NCBI RefSeq assembly: GCF_018333375.1
Contig: NZ_BORW01000001.1
Span: 1-64,000 of the forward strand
Origin: Paenibacillus cookii
GTDB taxonomy: Bacteria; Bacillota; Bacilli; Paenibacillales; Paenibacillaceae
Reading direction: 5' to 3'
Length of the DNA: 64,000 bases
Positions within the stretch are counted from its first letter, which is position 1. Every line of letters begins with the position of its first letter. The notes beneath the pieces are model-generated. The model saw only the letters and a program-made list of their open reading frames with translations, searched no databases and was not told where the DNA came from. Below are positions 15,512-23,907 of the stretch, in pieces. Made by a program: the position numbers and the translations under genes.

Positions 15512-18364
15512 TTAACCTTCTTGAAGCCATTCAGATATACGGGGAACCATTTTTTCCGTATTCATATGCTCCATCTTTGGCCCCGGCAAGGAATAGAGAA
15601 AATATTTCCCGTAGTAAGACTCGATTACGCGCGTATCGTATACGATGACGATTCCGCGGTCATTCGCCGTACGAACCAAGCGGCCGAAGCCCTGCTTAAA
15701 GCGGATGACCGCCTGCGGCACGGAAAGCTTCATGAACGGATTTTTCTTCTGGCGCTGCAAAAGTTCGGCTTTCGCTTCGTTCAGCGGGTGATTCGGCGGC
15801 TGGAACGGAAGCCTTACGATCGCCAGGCAGGTCAACGCTTCGCCGGGGATATCGACTCCCTCCCAGAAGCTGCTCGTACCGAGCAGCACCGAAGCGCTGC
15901 TGTCTTGAAACCGGCGAATGAGCTTGGTGCGGCTGCCGCTGTCCACGCCTTGGCCGAGCACGGTGATATCGCTGCCCGCAAGGGCGTTTTTCAGCGGTTC
16001 GTGCACCTGCCGGAGCATCCGGTACGAGGTGAACAGCACCAGCATTCGGCCATGGGTTGCGATCGCCGCGTCGGCCAGGGACCGCACGAGCGTGTCCACG
16101 AACACCGGATCGCCGACGCTTCCTTTTACGCTCGGGAAATCCCGCGGAATGACCAGCAACGCCTGGTCGCGGTATTTGAACGGGGAAGGAAGCTGCACGG
16201 ATACCAGCCTGCCGCTCTCCTGGTCTTCCTGCAGGCCAAGATTATCGATCATGTATTGGAAGGACTTGTCCACCGACAACGTAGCCGACGTTAATATAAC
16301 GCTTTTCTTTTTATCGAAAAACAACTCCTTGAGCTGTTTGCTGACGTCTACCGGAACCGCATACAGCTGAAGCGATTTGCTGCGGAAATGACTGCTTGCC
16401 TCCATCCAATAAACGACGGTGGCATCGTCCAAGTTCATGAACGTCCGCAGATCGTCGCGTTCGGCAGCCAGATCCTTGAACAGGCCGCTAAGATCCGTTA
16501 TCAGGCTGTCCGCGCTGTAATCGTCTTCGTTTTCCTTGTATTCGGCCAGCATTTTTTCGCCGCGGCGGACGATTTCGCTCATTTTCACATGGATCTGGTT
16601 CTCCATCGCCTTCAGTGTTTCCCATTCCTGCGGCCATTTCGACGGCTGGAGCCTCAGCACATATTGCCCGGATTCTCCCGGCGCGGCGTCATTCCTTTCC
16701 GGCATCAGGGCGAAAAGGGATTCGCTGAGCTTGTCCCAAGTTTCCTTGACGTCGACCAAATCTTCGCTGATGCGATCGATCGCCGCGATCCAGTCGCCGG
16801 CCCGCTCCTGCCCGGACGACTGCAGTTGTTGGCGGAGGGCGATAAGCTGTCCGCTCCGCGAATCTTTGTACAGACGCGTAAGGGTGTGGACGACGCTGAA
16901 ATATTTCATGTGCAGCCCCAGATGTTTGCCGGCAACGTCCTCCAAATGATGGGCTTCGTCAATGACGAGGCGCTCATAGGACGGCAGCAGCTGATGACCC
17001 GCTTTAACGTCCGTGAACAGCTTGGAGTGGTTCGTAATGACGACGTCGGCGATGCCCGCTTCATGTTTCGCGCGGTGATAATAACATTTGCGGAACCACG
17101 GGCAGGCGCGGCCCAGGCAGGAATCCGAATCGCTGCTCACCGTTTCCCAGAAGTCGCCGCCCCTTCCCCCGAGATTCAGCTCCTCGTCGTCGCCGTTTTC
17201 GGTTTGCGCAAGCCATACGATCATCTGCGCAGCGGTAATCGTATCTTCCTTGGGATTAAAAAAGTCTCTTCTGTTTATTTTATGTTCAAATTTTCTCAAA
17301 CACAAATAATGTTGTCTTCCCTTAAAGACCGCCGCCTTGAAAGGGAACGGCACAACCTGCGTCAACAATGGCACGTCGCGCTCCCGCAGCTGCTCCTGAA
17401 GGTTGATCGTGTGCGTGCTGATCATCACCTTTTGCTGCTGCTTGACGCTTTGGTAAATGGAAGGAATAAGGTATCCCAGCGATTTGCCGGTACCCGTTCC
17501 CGCCTCGATCAGCAGATGCTTGTCCTCGTTCAGCGCGTTCATCACCTGATCGAACATGATCGTTTGCGGTTCGCGCTCCTCGTATTGGGGCATAATAGCC
17601 TTAAGACGATTTTGAATTTCGCCCAAATATTCCTTGAACTCCACCCCGGCGAGAGGGTTGTCGTCCCCTTCGTCCCGCGGCGGTTTCATTTCCGTCCAGT
17701 CTTCGACGGCCAGGGCAAACTGGCGGTAAAACGTATGGCTGTTCAGGTCCTGAATCGGCTCCTGTTCCTTTTCCTGGCACAAGCCGTCAAAAAACCATCC
17801 CAAATCGCTGTCTTCGTCGGCAAACAGTTCGGTAAGCCGCTGCAGCGTGATGAGAGGCAAGTCCCTGAGTTCTGACAGGCATTTCAAAAATACATAAGCC
17901 GTCGCCAATGCATCGCTGTCCGCCTGATGGGGCCGGTCATGCTGGATGCCGAAATGCGACGTGACCTGGCCCAATTGGTAGGAAGTCAGGGACGGAAAGC
18001 ATATTTTAAGAAAATCCAACGTGTCGAGAATGCGCCCGGAAAACGGGAGATATCCGGAGCTGTCCAGCGCGTTTTGCAAAAAATTGAAGTCGAACGCGAC
18101 GTTATGCCCGACCAGGACGACGTCGTCCAGCATCGGCACAAGCTCCATCAGCATCTCTTCCAGCGGCGGCGCATCCGCCACATCCTCTTCCGTTATACCG
18201 GTCAGCCCCGTAATAAACGGCGGGATTTCCACCGTCGGTTTGACGTAGGAACCGTACACGCGGGATATCGTCAAATCTTCTTCTATGATGGCAAGTCCAA
18301 CTTGAATGATCTCATCGGCGGACTGGTTGCCTGTTGTCTCAAAATCCAGTACGGCAAATTTCAT
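15512..18364 (-). CDS. dinG: DinG-type helicase with N-terminal DEDDh exonuclease domain
   Basis: A 950-residue fusion. Residues ~1-170 form a DnaQ-like 3'-5' exonuclease (DFETTG, then HNVAFDFNFL and the ...HQADSDA region). Residues ~260-950 form an XPD/DinG superfamily 2 helicase with Walker A AGTGTGKS, a DEAH box (VIDEAHHLED) and C-terminal motifs (GTSSFWEGVDIPG, QGFGRLVR). Four cysteines between motifs Ia and II (LCL, SCL, ACP, KCY) could bind a [4Fe-4S] cluster. ATG 18364 has AAAGGATT upstream and starts right at the first exonuclease strand. The frame extends to 18421 without a good site. Its likely role is DNA repair or replication-conflict handling. Confidence 0.92.
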   Translation of the reverse strand: MKFAVLDFETTGNQSADEIIQVGLAIIEEDLTISRVYGSYVKPTVEIPPFITGLTGITEEDVADAPPLEEMLMELVPMLDDVVLVGHNVAFDFNFLQNALDSSGYLPFSGRILDTLDFLKICFPSLTSYQLGQVTSHFGIQHDRPHQADSDALATAYVFLKCLSELRDLPLITLQRLTELFADEDSDLGWFFDGLCQEKEQEPIQDLNSHTFYRQFALAVEDWTEMKPPRDEGDDNPLAGVEFKEYLGEIQNRLKAIMPQYEEREPQTIMFDQVMNALNEDKHLLIEAGTGTGKSLGYLIPSIYQSVKQQQKVMISTHTINLQEQLRERDVPLLTQVVPFPFKAAVFKGRQHYLCLRKFEHKINRRDFFNPKEDTITAAQMIVWLAQTENGDDEELNLGGRGGDFWETVSSDSDSCLGRACPWFRKCYYHRAKHEAGIADVVITNHSKLFTDVKAGHQLLPSYERLVIDEAHHLEDVAGKHLGLHMKYFSVVHTLTRLYKDSRSGQLIALRQQLQSSGQERAGDWIAAIDRISEDLVDVKETWDKLSESLFALMPERNDAAPGESGQYVLRLQPSKWPQEWETLKAMENQIHVKMSEIVRRGEKMLAEYKENEDDYSADSLITDLSGLFKDLAAERDDLRTFMNLDDATVVYWMEASSHFRSKSLQLYAVPVDVSKQLKELFFDKKKSVILTSATLSVDKSFQYMIDNLGLQEDQESGRLVSVQLPSPFKYRDQALLVIPRDFPSVKGSVGDPVFVDTLVRSLADAAIATHGRMLVLFTSYRMLRQVHEPLKNALAGSDITVLGQGVDSGSRTKLIRRFQDSSASVLLGTSSFWEGVDIPGEALTCLAIVRLPFQPPNHPLNEAKAELLQRQKKNPFMKLSVPQAVIRFKQGFGRLVRTANDRGIVIVYDTRVIESYYGKYFLYSLPGPKMEHMNTEKMVPRISEWLQEG

Positions 18365-18437
18365 GATCAAAATTAATCCTTTCGTTCCAGTCTCAATTAC
18401 CAGCATAACAGAAGATTTCACATTTGAAAATTAAAGG

Positions 18438-18500
18438 GCAGCAAAAAGGCGATGCACAAGGCGCTTCCCGGAGCGCATGATGCATCGGCCTTTTTGCTGC
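18438..18500 (-). terminator. Long palindromic terminator between TPR gene and dinG
   Basis: A long imperfect inverted repeat. The outer arms are GCAGCAAAAAGGC/GCCTTTTTGCTGC, the inner arms GATGCA/TGCATC and GCGCTTCC/GGAGCGC, so nearly the whole 63 bp folds into one hairpin. The run of T is inside the outer arm, so it may work by stem formation rather than a classical U-tail. It lies directly after the stop at 18504. Confidence 0.65.
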
Positions 18501-18503
18501 TTT

Positions 18504-19136
18504 CTACATCATCGATATGAGCTGGCTGCCGTATTGAAGCTGGCCGCGGTTCTGCTGGCACACCTTCAAATTGATCAGCGGATCGGGCAGCGTCGGATCG
18601 CACTGCAACGCAATGGTAAAAAACTCCTGGGCTTTGCTTGTTGCTCCATGCTTCACGGCAATGCATCCCAAAGCATTGTAAATCATCGCTTTCAGCTTTT
18701 GGCTGTGGGCGAGCGGCAAAATCCATTGGAAATGTTTTTGGGCCGCTTCCGTTTCGTCCAGGTGCAAATGGGACATGGCCAGATACATCCGGGCCAAAAG
18801 GCTGTCGGGATATTGACGGATGACTTGGGCAAACTGCTGCGCGGCTTGGCGGTACATCAACAACCTGAAATACCCCTGCCCGCGCACGAATGCGTTCATT
18901 TCCAATTCGGGCGAGCTCTGATCTGAAAACAAGGTGGCAGGCACCTCGACATGCTGGCGGAATTCCCCCATTTTTTCCTCAAAAGATAACCATTCATCAA
19001 TAATGCCGTCGCTCATCGTCTTCAGCATATTCCATTGTTGGATCAACTGATGTTTCTGGGTTTCCTCCGCCGTCGGGTAATGTTTCATGATTTCATCTAA
19101 CATGTGGTTCATTTCCGCGAAAACATGCTGGAACAT
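18504..19136 (-). CDS. TPR-repeat protein of unknown function
   Basis: A 210-residue protein with two to three tetratricopeptide-like helices in its second half (about 100-200): QAAQQFAQVIRQYPDSLLARMYLA, EAAQKHFQWILPLAHS..., and SKAQEFFTIALQCDPTLPDPLINL, each with the small/large/small TPR pattern. The N-terminal 85 residues are helical and acidic without a known motif. No signal peptide or membrane segment is seen, so it is probably cytoplasmic. It sits between panD and dinG and is followed by a strong terminator. The binding partner is unknown. Confidence 0.72.
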   Translation of the reverse strand: MFQHVFAEMNHMLDEIMKHYPTAEETQKHQLIQQWNMLKTMSDGIIDEWLSFEEKMGEFRQHVEVPATLFSDQSSPELEMNAFVRGQGYFRLLMYRQAAQQFAQVIRQYPDSLLARMYLAMSHLHLDETEAAQKHFQWILPLAHSQKLKAMIYNALGCIAVKHGATSKAQEFFTIALQCDPTLPDPLINLKVCQQNRGQLQYGSQLISMM

Positions 19137-19253
19137 CGCTGCATCCCACCCTTAAACTAAAAATGAAATCAGTGCGGTCACCTGCATTCATTTTTTGTTG
19201 AACGGGCTGTTTTCATTCTCCGCGGAGCCTGCCATTCCTTGTCTTCATAAACG

Positions 19254-19637
19254 TTAGATGATGGTTGCGTGCACTTCCTTGCTCATCGTTGTCAGCGGCC
19301 GATTGGACTCGTTGACGAACACCACTCTCGGCTTATGGTTTTTGATCTCCTCATCGGACATCATGGCATAGGACATAATAATGACCGTATCCCCCGGTTG
19401 CACCAGGCGTGCCGCCGCCCCGTTGAGGCAGATGACGCCGCTCCCGCGCGGACCCGGAATCACGTACGTTTCGAGCCGGGCGCCGTTGTTGTTGTCGACC
19501 ACCTGGACTTTTTCGTTCTCCAGCAGGTCGGCGGCTTCCATCAAGTCTTCGTCGATCGTAATGCTGCCTACGTAGTTAAGGTTCGCTTCGGTTACGGTGG
19601 CGCGGTGTATTTTGGATTTCATCATCGTTCTGAACAT
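19254..19637 (-). CDS. panD: Aspartate 1-decarboxylase
   Basis: A 127-residue pyruvoyl-dependent enzyme that makes beta-alanine from aspartate for pantothenate. The self-cleavage site is the Gly-Ser pair in NYVGSITID (about residue 24-25). Its upstream K and the downstream [12 protein letters not shown](T)VIIMSYA segment match the family, and the length is normal. It is the last gene of panB-panC-panD, with 3-nt spacing from panC. Confidence 0.95.
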   Translation of the reverse strand: MFRTMMKSKIHRATVTEANLNYVGSITIDEDLMEAADLLENEKVQVVDNNNGARLETYVIPGPRGSGVICLNGAAARLVQPGDTVIIMSYAMMSDEEIKNHKPRVVFVNESNRPLTTMSKEVHATII

Positions 19638-19640
19638 GTG

Positions 19641-20522
19641 TCATTCCCCTTTCGAATGGAGCAGGCAATTGTCGATCAGGCGCGTTCTGCCGAATTTGAC
19701 GGCCAGCGCCATCAATACGGATTCATTGTGTTCGATCACCGGCTCGCCGTCCGCAAGCGGCGCAAGGGCCGGAAATGCGGCGACTTCGACGTAATCGATG
19801 ACGGCCAGCGGGGATTCGCTGATGCGAGTGGTCAAAAACCGTTTGGCCTCGCCCGCGGTCCGGATTCGGCCGCTTTCGACCGCTTCTTTCGCCTCGCGAA
19901 GGGAACGGGAAAGTACCAGCGCTTGCGTCCGTTCTTCCGGGCTGAGGTACACGTTCCGCGAGCTGAGGGCCAGCCCGTCCTCTTCCCGTACAATCGGGCA
20001 AGGCACGATCGTCACGTTAAAGTTCAAATCGTAAACCATCTGCTGGATCACGGCCACCTGCTGCGCGTCCTTCATGCCGAAAAACGCGTAATCCGGCTGC
20101 ACGATATTAAACAGCTTGCCCACCACGGTCGTCACCCCGTCGAAATGTCCGGGGCGTGACGCGCCGCAAAGCCCGGAGGTTACCTCGGATACGGCGATTT
20201 TCGTTTTGGTCGGCTGCGGGTACATCGTGTCCACGGTCGGAAGAAATACAAGATCGGCTCCGGCGTTTTCAGCCGCGGCCAAATCCCGCTGTTCGTCGCG
20301 AGGGTATGTTTCAAAATCCTCCCCCGGCCCGAACTGGATCGGGTTGACGAATATGCTGACGACGACGACGCCCGTTTTCTCCTTGGCTGCCCGGATCAAG
20401 CTGGCATGCCCTTCATGGAGATATCCCATCGTCGGCACCAACCCGACCGTTCCTACATCCTTAGCCGCTTTCAAACTTCGTATTTCTTCCCTAAGCTCTG
20501 CAATCGTTCTGACGGCTTTCAT
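19641..20522 (-). CDS. panC: Pantoate--beta-alanine ligase (pantothenate synthetase)
   Basis: A 293-residue ATP-dependent enzyme joining pantoate and beta-alanine. It shows the HIGH-like nucleotide motif in PTMGYLHEGHASLIRAAK, the FVNPIQFGP motif, FGMKDAQQVAVIQQMV, and the KMSKS-like GLALSSRNVYLS segment. The start overlaps the panB stop by 4 bp (ATGA), so it is translationally coupled. It is the middle gene of the pantothenate operon. Confidence 0.96.
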   Translation of the reverse strand: MKAVRTIAELREEIRSLKAAKDVGTVGLVPTMGYLHEGHASLIRAAKEKTGVVVVSIFVNPIQFGPGEDFETYPRDEQRDLAAAENAGADLVFLPTVDTMYPQPTKTKIAVSEVTSGLCGASRPGHFDGVTTVVGKLFNIVQPDYAFFGMKDAQQVAVIQQMVYDLNFNVTIVPCPIVREEDGLALSSRNVYLSPEERTQALVLSRSLREAKEAVESGRIRTAGEAKRFLTTRISESPLAVIDYVEVAAFPALAPLADGEPVIEHNESVLMALAVKFGRTRLIDNCLLHSKGE

Positions 20523-21391
20523 GCGTTGTTCACCTTTTCCCGGCCTCTGCCGTATAGATTATCGATGACGTGATCGTCTGCCGTAAATACATGGCTCTCA
20601 TCCGGGAAAGAACGTTCTTTCACTTCTTTGACGTATTGAGCCAGACCCTCGCGGATCATCGTTCCGGCATCCCCGAAGGTTTTTACAAATTTTTTGGCGC
20701 GGTACGGGGAGGCATATTGGAAAATATCATGGAAAACAAGCACCTGGCCGTCCACGCCCCGGCCCGCGCCGATGCCGATCGTCGGGATGGACAGCTGCGA
20801 CGTGATGTAAGCCGCAACCTGTTCGGTGACCAGTTCCAGGACGACCCCGAACGCGCCCGCTTTCTCCAGCGCTTTGGCGTCTTCCAGCAGGCGCTGCGCA
20901 TCCTTTTCGTCTTTCCCTTGAATCCGGTACCCCCCGATTTGATTCACCGACTGGGGCGTGAGGCCGATATGGCCCAAAACGGGAACGCCCGCGGCAACGA
21001 TCGTTTCGACCGCCGCGCTGATATCTTTGCCGCCTTCCATTTTGACGGCATGGGCATGGCCTTCCTGCATCAGCCTGCGCACGTTGCGCAGCGTTTCGTC
21101 GATGCTCCCGTGATATGTCATAAACGGCAAATCGGCGACGACGAACGTATTGCCCGCCCCCCGGACGACCGAACGCGTATGGTACACCATGTCGTCGATG
21201 GTGACCGGGAGCGTCGAATCATACCCGAGCACGACGTTGCCGAGCGAGTCGCCGACCAAAATCATGTCGACGCCCGCTTCTTCGGCGAGGCGCGCCGTCG
21301 GGTAATCATAAGCGGTAACCATGCTGAGCGCCGTGCCTTCCTCTTTCATTTTTTTCATTTTAACGATGTTGAGCGGATGTTTCACTGCCAT
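20519..21391 (-). CDS. panB: 3-methyl-2-oxobutanoate hydroxymethyltransferase
   Basis: A 290-residue enzyme making ketopantoate from 2-oxoisovalerate and methylenetetrahydrofolate. Motifs: SMVTAYDYPTARLAEEAGVDMILVGDSLGNVVLGYDST (metal-binding Asp residues), then the VKMEGG and GHIGLTPQSVNQIGG segments. It is the first pantothenate gene. Upstream is a ~215-nt leader with tandem hairpins and a terminator (21428..21460), which suggests feedback-type control of panBCD. Confidence 0.96.
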   Translation of the reverse strand: MAVKHPLNIVKMKKMKEEGTALSMVTAYDYPTARLAEEAGVDMILVGDSLGNVVLGYDSTLPVTIDDMVYHTRSVVRGAGNTFVVADLPFMTYHGSIDETLRNVRRLMQEGHAHAVKMEGGKDISAAVETIVAAGVPVLGHIGLTPQSVNQIGGYRIQGKDEKDAQRLLEDAKALEKAGAFGVVLELVTEQVAAYITSQLSIPTIGIGAGRGVDGQVLVFHDIFQYASPYRAKKFVKTFGDAGTMIREGLAQYVKEVKERSFPDESHVFTADDHVIDNLYGRGREKVNNA

Positions 21392-21427
21392 GTTTGCAGC
21401 CCCTTCCTTCGGAATAGTGTTGGAAAA

Positions 21428-21460
21428 ACAAAAAAACCTTTTAGCAGATCACTAAAAAGT
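21428..21460 (-). terminator. Intrinsic terminator in front of panB (attenuator candidate)
   Basis: On the minus strand ACTTTTTAG and CTAAAAGGT pair (9 bp, one G-U) with a 7-nt loop and are followed by TTTTTTT. It ends about 40 nt before the panB start and about 180 nt past the birA stop. It either ends birA transcripts or acts as the off-switch of the panB leader. Confidence 0.65.
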
Positions 21461-21494
21461 TCCGAAAGGGCAAAAAAGAGTCACTTGCGATCGT

Positions 21495-21605
21495 CCCTTC
21501 TGTCTCGGTCCCTTCGGCTCAGAGCAGAATCCAACGTATGCATTATGCTGTTGTGATTGCTTGCACATGCAGAGTGCAGTTCGGTCCCTTGCCGATACCG
21601 CCTCT
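21495..21605 (-). ncRNA. pan-motif-like structured leader of panBCD (candidate)
   Basis: The region directly in front of panB holds two hairpins with the same ten-nucleotide core AAGGGACCGA, read on the minus strand, centred near 21588 and 21510. In the first, GCGGT-A-TCGG pairs with CCGA-ACTGC and leaves a single bulged A. The second has weaker flanking pairing (TCTG/CAGA). What is known of the Bacillota pan RNA motif is tandem hairpins with bulged adenosines in the 5' leader of panB genes, so this is a plausible member. The fold is by eye and was not checked against a covariance model. Confidence 0.55.
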
Positions 21606-21612
21606 ACATGTC

Positions 21613-21621
21613 AGTATATCA
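21613..21621 (-). promoter_or_regulatory. Extended -10 promoter candidate for panBCD
   Basis: On the minus strand TGATATACT fits an extended -10 element (TG-n-TATACT). No clear -35 was found. Transcription would start near 21606, just before the first leader hairpin and about 20 nt past the birA stop. Confidence 0.4.
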
Positions 21622-21637
21622 AATCCTTCGCAAAATT

Positions 21638-22615
21638 TCATCGTCTAAGTTCGACATCTCCGGAAAAAACAGGCAATTCCCGCCCGTCCTCCATCAGGAT
21701 GACCAACGCGCCGTGAGGGTCCAGCTTCAGTGCCTGGCCCGTTACGGGACCCGATGCGGCTCCCACGGTGACCCGTTTGCCCAAAGTGACGGACAACGCC
21801 TCCCACAACGAGGCGATCGGCGCAAATCCTTCCTGCTGGTAAAGCCGGTACAACGTTTCGAATTCTTCCATCGCCGCCGCGATCAATTGCACGCGGTCGA
21901 CGGGGTGACCGGCTTCTATTTTTAAAGAGGTGGCGACCGATTTGAGCTCATCCGGATAATCGTCGGGGTCCAGGTTCGCGCTGATCCCGATGCCGGCGAT
22001 GCAGTAACGGACATATTCGTCCTCCGCCGCCGATTCCAAGAGGATCCCGCAGATTTTGCGGCCGTCGACCAGGAGGTCGTTCGGCCATTTCAGCCCGGCC
22101 ATGACGCCGGTCGTCCGCCGTACCGCCCTGCACACCGCGACGCCCGTCAGCAGCGTCAGCTGGGGCATGTAATGCAGCGGTTGTTTCGGTCTTAGCACCA
22201 GGCTCATCCATATGCCTTTGCCTTTGGGAGAAAACCATTTCCGCCCGAGCCTGCCTTTGCCCCCCGTCTGCTCCTCGGCAACGACCAGCGTTCCCTCCGG
22301 CGCCCCGGCCTCGGCGAGCGCCTTGGCTTCCTCCTGCGTGGATACCGTCGTTTCAAGCACTTTCAGCTTCTTGCCCGCGATATTCGTCTTTAACGTTTTC
22401 AGCAGCGTCAGCGTGTCGATCCGTACCGGTTTGTTGACGATCCGGTAGCCCTTGTTCGGGACGGCCTCGAATTCGTACCCGGCTTCCCTCAGCTTGTTGA
22501 TCTGTTTCCAGACGGCCGTGCGGCTGACGGACAACCTGCGGCTGATTTCCTCGCCGGAAACGAACTCCTGCGGGCTGGCGAGCAGCAAATCAAGCAGCGT
22601 TTCTTTTTCACTCAT
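21638..22615 (-). CDS. birA: Biotin--[acetyl-CoA-carboxylase] ligase and biotin operon repressor BirA
   Basis: A 325-residue bifunctional protein. Residues ~1-60 are a winged-helix DNA-binding domain (LLLASPQEFVSGEEISRRLSVSRTAVWKQINKLREAGY). The ligase core has the biotin/ATP loop GGKGRLGRKWFSPKGKGI, KWPNDLLVDGRKICGIL, and a C-terminal SH3-like domain (RVTVGAASGPVTGQALKLD). It makes biotinyl-AMP, loads biotin on carboxylases, and represses biotin genes. It overlaps the cca stop by 8 bp, in the same order as B. subtilis. Confidence 0.94.
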   Translation of the reverse strand: MSEKETLLDLLLASPQEFVSGEEISRRLSVSRTAVWKQINKLREAGYEFEAVPNKGYRIVNKPVRIDTLTLLKTLKTNIAGKKLKVLETTVSTQEEAKALAEAGAPEGTLVVAEEQTGGKGRLGRKWFSPKGKGIWMSLVLRPKQPLHYMPQLTLLTGVAVCRAVRRTTGVMAGLKWPNDLLVDGRKICGILLESAAEDEYVRYCIAGIGISANLDPDDYPDELKSVATSLKIEAGHPVDRVQLIAAAMEEFETLYRLYQQEGFAPIASLWEALSVTLGKRVTVGAASGPVTGQALKLDPHGALVILMEDGRELPVFSGDVELRR

Positions 22616-23873
22616 GGGTTGATATCACCTGTTTCGCTTCTTCGATTAATCGGTTATGGTCGTTCGGCAGCTCGCGCGAACTAACGCGTACAAGCAGCCC
22701 GTTCAATAGTTCGCCCAACCACGGCCCGCCTTTCCGCCCGGACAACGCAAGCACGTCTTTGCCCGTGACAGCCAGCTCGGACATGTGGTATACGGCCATT
22801 TCTTCCATCCACGCCCGTCCGTTTTCCAATACGTCCTGCGGATAACCCCCAGCGGCTTCCCCCGCCTTCAGCACATCGGCCAGCCTCAGCCAAGATTCGG
22901 AGGTTTCCCGCCCGAACCGAAGCACGATCCGGATCCACTCCAGACGGCAAGGGGAGGTATGGTCCATGGCTTCGACGGCTTCTCCGACGTTTAAAATGCC
23001 GACAATCCGCTCCCGAACCGTATTGGGAAAGGTCCAATCCCGGAGGTACGCATTCGCTTTCTCAGCCGGCACAGCGCAGGCATATAACAGCAGCGCAAAT
23101 CGGATCGCCGGTTCTTCGGGAGAGAGATCGTCGATCAGGCGGATAAGCCTTGCCTCGGACGCATAGGGAAAAGGAACCTTGGCATAAGCCGGCAGCTTGC
23201 TGCGGTAAAGCAATCCCAGCCCTCTTGACGGCTTGCTGCCGGCCATCAGCTTCTCCAGCTCCACGCGGAAGCGCTCCATGGCTACGTAGCGGATGTTTTC
23301 CCGTTCCTCGAGCAGCCCTTTCCAAGTGCGGTAGGCAATGTTGAATCCGAACACCGAGGCAAACCGGATGCAGCGCACCATGCGCAGCGCATCTTCTTGA
23401 AACCGTCCTTTGGCATCGCCTACGCAGCGGATCAAGCGGGCCTCCAGGTCGTTTATGCCGTGAAACGGATCCACGACATTGCCTTCGATATCCCTGGCAA
23501 TCGCATTGATCGTAAAATCCCGCCGCTTCAAATCTTCCCGCAAATCCCGCACGAACGCGACTTCGGCAGGCCGCCGATGCTTTTCATAAGCTCCTTCAAC
23601 ACGGTATGTGGTCACCTCGAAGGCGCAGTCCCCGCTCAGGACCGTAACGGTTCCATGCTGGATGCCCGTCGGGACGGTCCGTTCAAATACGTCCTGCACT
23701 TCTTCCGGCAACGCGGAGGTCGTAATGTCCATGTCGTCGACCGGCCTGCCCATCAGCTCGTCCCTGACGCAGCCGCCGACCCAATAAGCCTCATGACCAT
23801 GCTCAAGCAGCTTTGAAATCACTTGTTTGCCCTGCTCCGCCATCGCGGGATCGGCTTGTTTCCATCGTACCAA
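22608..23873 (-). CDS. cca: CCA tRNA nucleotidyltransferase
   Basis: A 421-residue class II CCA-adding enzyme. Motif A is in AYWVGGCVRDELMGRPVDDMDITTSALPEEV (the metal-binding DxD), then RDFTINAIARD, the RFQEDALRMVRCIRFAS segment, and a helical C-terminal body. I place the start at TTG 23873 because GGGAGG sits 7 nt upstream; the open frame reaches 23948 but would overlap bshA with no site. It lies in the bshA-cca-birA order known from Bacillus. No HD domain is visible. Confidence 0.9.
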   Translation of the reverse strand: MVRWKQADPAMAEQGKQVISKLLEHGHEAYWVGGCVRDELMGRPVDDMDITTSALPEEVQDVFERTVPTGIQHGTVTVLSGDCAFEVTTYRVEGAYEKHRRPAEVAFVRDLREDLKRRDFTINAIARDIEGNVVDPFHGINDLEARLIRCVGDAKGRFQEDALRMVRCIRFASVFGFNIAYRTWKGLLEERENIRYVAMERFRVELEKLMAGSKPSRGLGLLYRSKLPAYAKVPFPYASEARLIRLIDDLSPEEPAIRFALLLYACAVPAEKANAYLRDWTFPNTVRERIVGILNVGEAVEAMDHTSPCRLEWIRIVLRFGRETSESWLRLADVLKAGEAAGGYPQDVLENGRAWMEEMAVYHMSELAVTGKDVLALSGRKGGPWLGELLNGLLVRVSSRELPNDHNRLIEEAKQVISTHE

Positions 23874-23907
23874 TATCGTTCCTCCCTGCCTCTCGTCCGA
23901 AGCCGGA

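Noticed and set aside
16388..17875. 495-codon plus-strand frame opposite dinG
   Set aside because: Antisense shadow of dinG codon usage; no start site and no recognisable protein.
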